A stretch of 64,000 nt of DNA from Heterostelium album PN500 (Eukaryota; Evosea; Eumycetozoa; Acytosteliales; Acytosteliaceae). Positions 58,753 through 64,000 of the stretch are shown here, one piece after another (position 1 is the stretch's first letter; each line of letters starts with the position of its first letter). The position numbers were made by a program, and so were the translations under genes. The notes beneath the pieces were generated by a model, which searched no databases, was not told where the DNA came from, and saw nothing but the letters and a program-made list of their open reading frames with translations. The stretch covers positions 364,972 to 428,971 of the forward strand of contig NW_008805069.1 of the NCBI RefSeq assembly GCF_000004825.1, given 5' to 3'.

Positions 58753-60239
58753 TATATATATATATTATTATTATTTTTAAATAAATATTATTATTATTAA
58801 TACAAAAAAAAAGATATTACAAAAAAAAGATATAAATCAAAGTAAAATTAAATCAATTTTATTAAAATTAATTTCCTTTTTGGAAATTTTAGTGAAAAAA
58901 AAAGATTTTTGTTTTTTTTATTGATGATCTTTGCAAAGACCACATACAGAGCTGTGCACATTTTATTTGATTATTATTGTATTGGTGTAGAAGTACATTT
59001 GTAAAAGATTTATATAGATTTATTTGTCTTTTGTCAAATGTTGTTTTATACATTTGTATTTTGATTTGACTTTAGACTATATGAATTTACACAGTTGGTA
59101 ATGTTATTGGCCAATTCGAAAGGTAATCATTGTTTTATGATTATGTGTGGTCATTCTTAATGCAGTTGACTGCCAGTCTACTTAGCTATCTATAATATAT
59201 AAACAAGAATTGATAAAAAGTTAATTAGTTAGTTATTAGTTATAATATAAAGTTAATAATAGTTTTATTATCATACCAATTATAAGTTTAAATGAAAAAA
59301 AAAAAAAGAAAATAACATATCACTATCATTTATTTTGTTTAATATTAAAATATAATATTTTCTATATATATGTATATAATAATAGAAATATATGTATTTA
59401 TATAGTAATAATTAAACTGATAGTTTATTGATATGGATAATGTTTCTAGATATTAAATAAACCAAATTTATGAACTATATTAAAAAGTTTATTCAACAGT
59501 TTGATTATAACATAGAGTTGGAAAGATATTATATTATTCAGATCTACTGGTGAAATCGAATTGATTATCCAATCGTTGTTTCAATAGTTTTATAGATAAC
59601 TAAAGTGTACGCAGATTTATAGAGATAACAATCGAAATCATTTTATTATCCTTAAGAAATAATACAAGTATCGACCAATCTATTTATAATACAGATAAAC
59701 ATTGTTTAATATTTGTTTGTTCTAAATTTATTTGTTTGTTTATTTATTTGTTGTTTGTTTATCTAAAACTAAATAACTATATCTCTTTGGAAATCAAAAT
59801 TGCACTCCTTAAATAAGAATAGGAGCATCCACTAAAATGCATCGTTGCCTGGTGTTCTCAAAACCGTCCTGGAATTCTCACTTCCCAACTTAAACCAAAA
59901 AGCTAAAATTTTTGGTTTTTTGGGTTGAGATTAAACCAGGAACAGTCAAGATAGATTGATTTTCAGCAAATTTGCCTGTAATCGTTCAAATGTTTGTTTA
60001 TTTTTATTTTTTTGGGAACAATCAAAAACCAATGAGATTTCAAAATGATTAAAATTAAATTAAATTAAATAATAATCATAATTTAAAAATAAATCAAGAT
60101 TTTGATGTCCAAGACAATACAACAACAACAACAATGTTTGATATTTTTTTAATTTAAAACAACAATTGTTTATTAGATTTTATTTTATTTTATTTTTTTC
60201 AATTAATTTTTATTTTATTTTATTTTATTTTATTTTATT
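58753..60239. other. AT-rich intergenic region
   Basis: 1.49 kb. Mostly A/T. A GC-richer island at about 59815-59990 contains a broken inverted repeat (AAACCAAAAA with TTTTTGGTTT) and a short minus-strand coding-like stretch (NSRTVLRTPGNDAF). No gene or tRNA recognised. The 3' part is the gene tail of the FYVE protein. Confidence 0.45.
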
Positions 60240-60244
60240 TTATT
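60207..60244. repeat. (TTTTA)n microsatellite at a stop codon
   Basis: A pentanucleotide tract of about seven units ends within the stop codon (60240-60242) of the minus-strand RhoGEF gene. Directly inside that gene, a GCA/GCT tract encodes a poly-Ala end. Confidence 0.9.
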
Positions 60245-63150
60245 TGGCAGCAGCAGCAGCAGCAACAGGTGGATTGGCAGTCAGTTTATCATAACAAATA
60301 ATACAAACTCTTGCTGGCTTGAAATCGGTTACTGGCAACCTGAACTTCTTATCTGAACATTTACCACAAACCAATTCTCCACAGTTTCTGCAGTGATGCT
60401 ATAATTATAATTGATATTGAATATAAATATTAATATTATGTTTTGATTTAATTGATTGATTTGATTTGAAAGGTTAACAAACTTACTCTTCTATTTAATA
60501 ATGTAAATCCTTCTGTACAGAATCTACATTCGGTGGTTGTTTCGTCCGGTACCCAAACAGGTGCTTCGGCACGTGCACCACCGGTCTCTGATTTCAAGGT
60601 GGAACGCTTCGATTGCAGCGACTCGATGGTCTCCGTTAGCTTGAGCATCCATTGCATCTTCATATCGGCGTTATCGGCGAAAACGACAAACGATTTCTTG
60701 GCACTGCAGATTTGGAATGCATTGACAATGATGGCACCGTTGTTGAGAGAGAGCGCACGACTTCCACCACTGTCGCCATCGGGAATATCTTCGATTCTAC
60801 AGTGTTCCAGCATGATCTTCTCGTGCAACAATAACTTTGGTGGTATCGACGATCCGTATATCAACATATCGGAGAACAAAAACACATGTCTCTTCTTACA
60901 TGCTTTTCTACATACTTTTGTTAGTATACCTTCGAATACATATGATCTATGTGCAGCGACAATCTAGATAAAGTTAATTATATAGAAAGTTATCATTGAT
61001 TATTAATATATACAACAATTTGTTGTTTTAAATATAATAGTTTAACATACATCAGCATCACCAACAAACATGCTTTGAATTGCCAATACTTTTGCTCTGT
61101 TTTCACTACGTTTGATAGCTTCGTTCGCTTCAGATGTAACCTTTTTCATTTCGGCCAATGATTTGGCTAGATCTGTATAGTCTGGATGATCTGGTTCAGT
61201 ATGTTTCAACACTTCATCCAACAACATATGATATCTTGTAATACGTTGAACAGGTTGAATTAAATATGATCTTAAATCTAACTTTCTTGTTCTTGGATCT
61301 TCTGTACATCTCTGTATTATATATATATAAATTATGTTAATGAATGAATGAATGAATACAATATCAAATATTATTTATCATACCTGAATAAATTGACTGA
61401 ATGAAGAATTCTTTTCACATTCAGTTACAATGTTCATTACGTTATCGTAACCAACGGTGTAGTTTGTATACATCTTTAGGAATGGAATGAGTGTGAGGAA
61501 TACATCACCGATACGCTGAGTGTTTGACCATTCTGCAAGTTTAGCCTCCAGTCTGTTGAGTAGTTCGATCGATACCAAAAGAATATCAGAGAGATTCGAA
61601 CAGAGAATGGTTGCGCTGTCCTTGGAGATACCACCCTCACCTGCTTTCAGTGGATCGATAAACACCTCGACCAAGATCTTCATGTTATCACAGTAGGTAC
61701 GTTCTGTCGTCAGAATCTCTTTGGCCTTGAGGTCACGCAGCGCTGTGAATGCGGCGAGATGCTCAAGCGATGGATGAACAAATTGCTCTTGAACGTTCGA
61801 TTCATTAGGGATCAATGTTACACTAATTGAATCACGTGGTTCAGCTGCTGTAATACTGATATTCGCTTGTTGTGATCCTTGTGATTGTTGTTGTTGTTGT
61901 TGTTGTTGATGTGATGCTGTTGTTGATAAGTTGGGTGTTGATTTTTGTGATTGTAGAGTTGTTGGTGGCATGGGTGGTGCTTGTCTTGTCGGTGTTTGAT
62001 GGTTGACAAGTGAGAGAGTCGATCCTGATTTAGGTGGGAGTTGGTGTGCCGGTGCTGTTGCCTGTGTTTTCAAAGACAACCTGGAAATGTCGGCTGGTGT
62101 ATCTGGTAGTGGTTTTCGATAGGTTTGATGTTTGTTTTGTACATTTGATTGATTGGTTGTGTTGCTATTACTGCTGTTATTGCTGTTGCTGTTGTTGCTA
62201 TGTGGTTGTAGTGTCGCTGACTTTGGATTTGACATTGTATTTGGACGTGGTACTTGTGAAAGGAAATCACTATTACTATTTGATTTAACAATTGTTGATG
62301 ATGATCCTCCTTGTTGTTGTTGTTGTTGATGTTGATGACTATTTGAAATTGGTGAGTGGTGAGAATTTGGTGAATTTGGATGAAGTTGATTATGATTATG
62401 ATTCTGTTGTTGTTGTTGTTGATTATTGTGAATATTTAAATTACTACTACTTGAGTTGTGTGGACGTGGTGGAAGTGGAGGTGTATGAGTGGTGTGTGAG
62501 GGAGAGGCTGTTGTTGTTGTTGTTGGTTGTTGAGAGTGTAATTCAGGTGAACGAGTATCTGGTGATCTTGGTGGTATTTGAGGCTGATGTAAATGACTCA
62601 AGTGGTGTAGTGGAGCTGCTTGATTAGGTGAAATATCTGGCGATCTTGGTGGAATCGGTGGAATGTGTGCTGCTTGATTATGATTATGGTTATGATTATG
62701 ATTGGTAGTTGTTACCACTGGTGCTGCTGCTGTTACTGTTGCTGTACTCGACAGAGGAACTGGTGCAGTCGATGTTGGAGGTGGTGGTAATATTCTTCCA
62801 CTACTGCTATTTGCACCTGAATTATTTAAATTTAAATTGGACTGGAAAAACAAAATATATAAAAAGATATTATTTATTAATATATAATGCAAGTAAATAA
62901 AAATATTGAATTTGTTTATATTTTAAAAGAGTAAATATTGAATACAAAGTAAAGAAAAGTAAAGAAATATAGAAAAGTAGTTGTAGTAGTAAATAATAAA
63001 GTAAATGGAAAATTGAAATGAAAAAGATAGTTTAAAGAAAAGTGCAAATGGAAATATCGATGGATGGATGGATGGGTGTTTGGTTAGAATACTTACAAGA
63101 CTTGGTGCAGCCTTCTTTGGTTTTGGAGGTGGAGGTTGTGGTGTTGCCAT
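60240..63150 (-). CDS. RhoGEF-PH-FYVE protein (FGD-like)
   Basis: Five exons on the minus strand: 63150-63097, 62841-61384, 61311-61051, 60963-60487, 60398-60240; 802 aa. It starts MATPQPPPPKPKK. About 330 residues of Pro/Ser/Asn/Gln/His-rich sequence with PPIPPRSPD-type SH3-ligand motifs follow. The DH (RhoGEF) domain spans about 370-600 (LKAKEILTTERTYCDNM, then LRSYLIQPVQRITRYHMLL). A PH domain follows (VFLFSDMLIYGS, IQMQWMLKL-like end), then a FYVE finger (about 740-795: CRFC, RRHHCRNCG, CGKCSDKK, RVCIICYD). DH domains load GTP on Rho-family GTPases and FYVE binds PI3P on endosomes, so the protein should link Rac/Cdc42 signalling to endocytic membranes. The order matches animal FGD proteins minus the second PH. 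The poly-Ala tail is encoded by a GCT/GCA repeat. Confidence 0.92.
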
Positions 63151-64000
63151 GGCTGTTTAAAAATGTGTTTTCTTCTTTTTTTACTATACTAGTATATTAC
63201 AACTGTTGTTTTTATTTTTAATGTATGTATAAATTATTTATTATTTAATGGGATCGGAATTAAAACAAATCAAAACAAATTTTGACTATTGTTTGTTGAT
63301 TGGGGGTTGGATTTGCTTTGATTCTATTGTTATTCAAAAAATTTTAAGATTGTTTGTGCAAATATTAAAAATAAATAAAAATTAACAAAACAACAACAAA
63401 ATTAATGTTTATCTAAAATAACTAATTAAAAATACTGTTTGAATTTAAGATTCTTGAAAAATTGATATTATTTTAATTGTGTGTTGTTGTTGTTGCTTTA
63501 TTTCAAAAAACACACACACACACACACAACGACAGATATTGAATATTTATCTTTTAAAAGAGAGATCAATTTAATTGTTGTTGTTGTTGATGTGTGTATA
63601 TTATATATTTAATTGTTGTTATTTTGTTGTTGTGGTGAAAAACAAACAAATAACTCAATGAAATATGTTGGGTGATGGACTGACTGATTCGATCTGAGCA
63701 AATATTGAATTTTGTTATCTTCTATCTATTCTTTTTTTTTTTTTATTCAAATACTTTTGTTGATCTAAGAAAACTATACAAAAGATTGATTCTAATATAT
63801 TCTTAACTTCTAGAGTTTTTTTTTTAAAAATATTTAAAAATTGAAAAATAAAGAACTGTTATTGTATTGTTGTTATTTTATTTTAAAAATATTACAAAGT
63901 ATGATTTATTTGATATTTTTGCAACAAAAATATTGTGATATTTTTTTTTATTCAAAAAAAGAAAGAATAAGAGAGGTCAAATCAATCACAAAGCTCAACA
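63151..64000. other. AT-rich upstream region with CA repeat
   Basis: 850 bp upstream of the RhoGEF gene. It contains (CA)n at 63511-63528, (TTG)n runs (63483-63495, 63576-63590) and T runs near 63732. No gene seen; the right edge is open. Confidence 0.5.

Noticed and set aside
62034-62627. Plus-strand frames opposite the RhoGEF N-terminus
   Set aside because: They are the antisense of Gln/His/Pro repeats and encode only Val/Leu/Tyr runs.

Overview
The window is eukaryotic and reads as a dictyostelid social amoeba. Intergenic DNA is extremely AT-rich with long A/T homopolymers. Introns are short (about 50-110 bp), AT-rich, with GTAAGT/GTATGT donors. Proteins carry poly-Asn, poly-Gln and Ser/Thr tracts. 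Coding DNA is less AT-biased than I would expect for D. discoideum, so another dictyostelid species is plausible, but I cannot name it.

Layout. 1-17.5 kb: the body of a USP40-type deubiquitinase cut by the left edge, a Stealth/GlcNAc-1-phosphotransferase-like enzyme, a B-box/beta-propeller gene (minus), two small membrane-anchored coiled-coil genes, a ferritin-like protein, a RING protein and a tandem pair of ankyrin-type genes. 18.1-31.5 kb: one complete 12-exon gene for the DNA-dependent protein kinase catalytic subunit (about 4151 aa). 31.5-47.7 kb: an expanded, rearranging locus with four intact B-box/propeller genes and one broken copy, interleaved with 3' fragments of GDP-mannose 4,6-dehydratase and ending in the intact gmd gene. 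49.7-64 kb: an oxysterol-binding protein, a small MYND zinc-finger protein, a SAM-domain gene of unusual architecture, an unknown coiled-coil protein, an LRR/F-box-like protein and a RhoGEF-PH-FYVE protein.

I rebuilt multi-exon genes by joining exons at GT-AG sites. In every case the summed exon length is a multiple of three and the family motifs read across the junctions (USP40, Stealth, DNA-PKcs, gmd, OSBP, MYND, SAM and FGD-like genes, and one small gene). The MYND gene, the second small coiled-coil gene and the last exons of gmd and FGD become visible only this way.

The most interesting part is 31.5-47.7 kb. A unit made of a B-box gene converging on the 3' end of gmd was duplicated at least twice. 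The gmd fragments decayed while the B-box genes stayed open. All B-box copies, including one 24 kb away, share a nearly identical central coiled-coil segment flanked by more divergent ends, which suggests gene conversion. Several hairpins, a 38-bp perfect fold-back, a shared 38-bp repeat and short coding-like relics lie around this family. The genes do not form an operon; functionally they are mostly unrelated housekeeping and lineage-specific genes.
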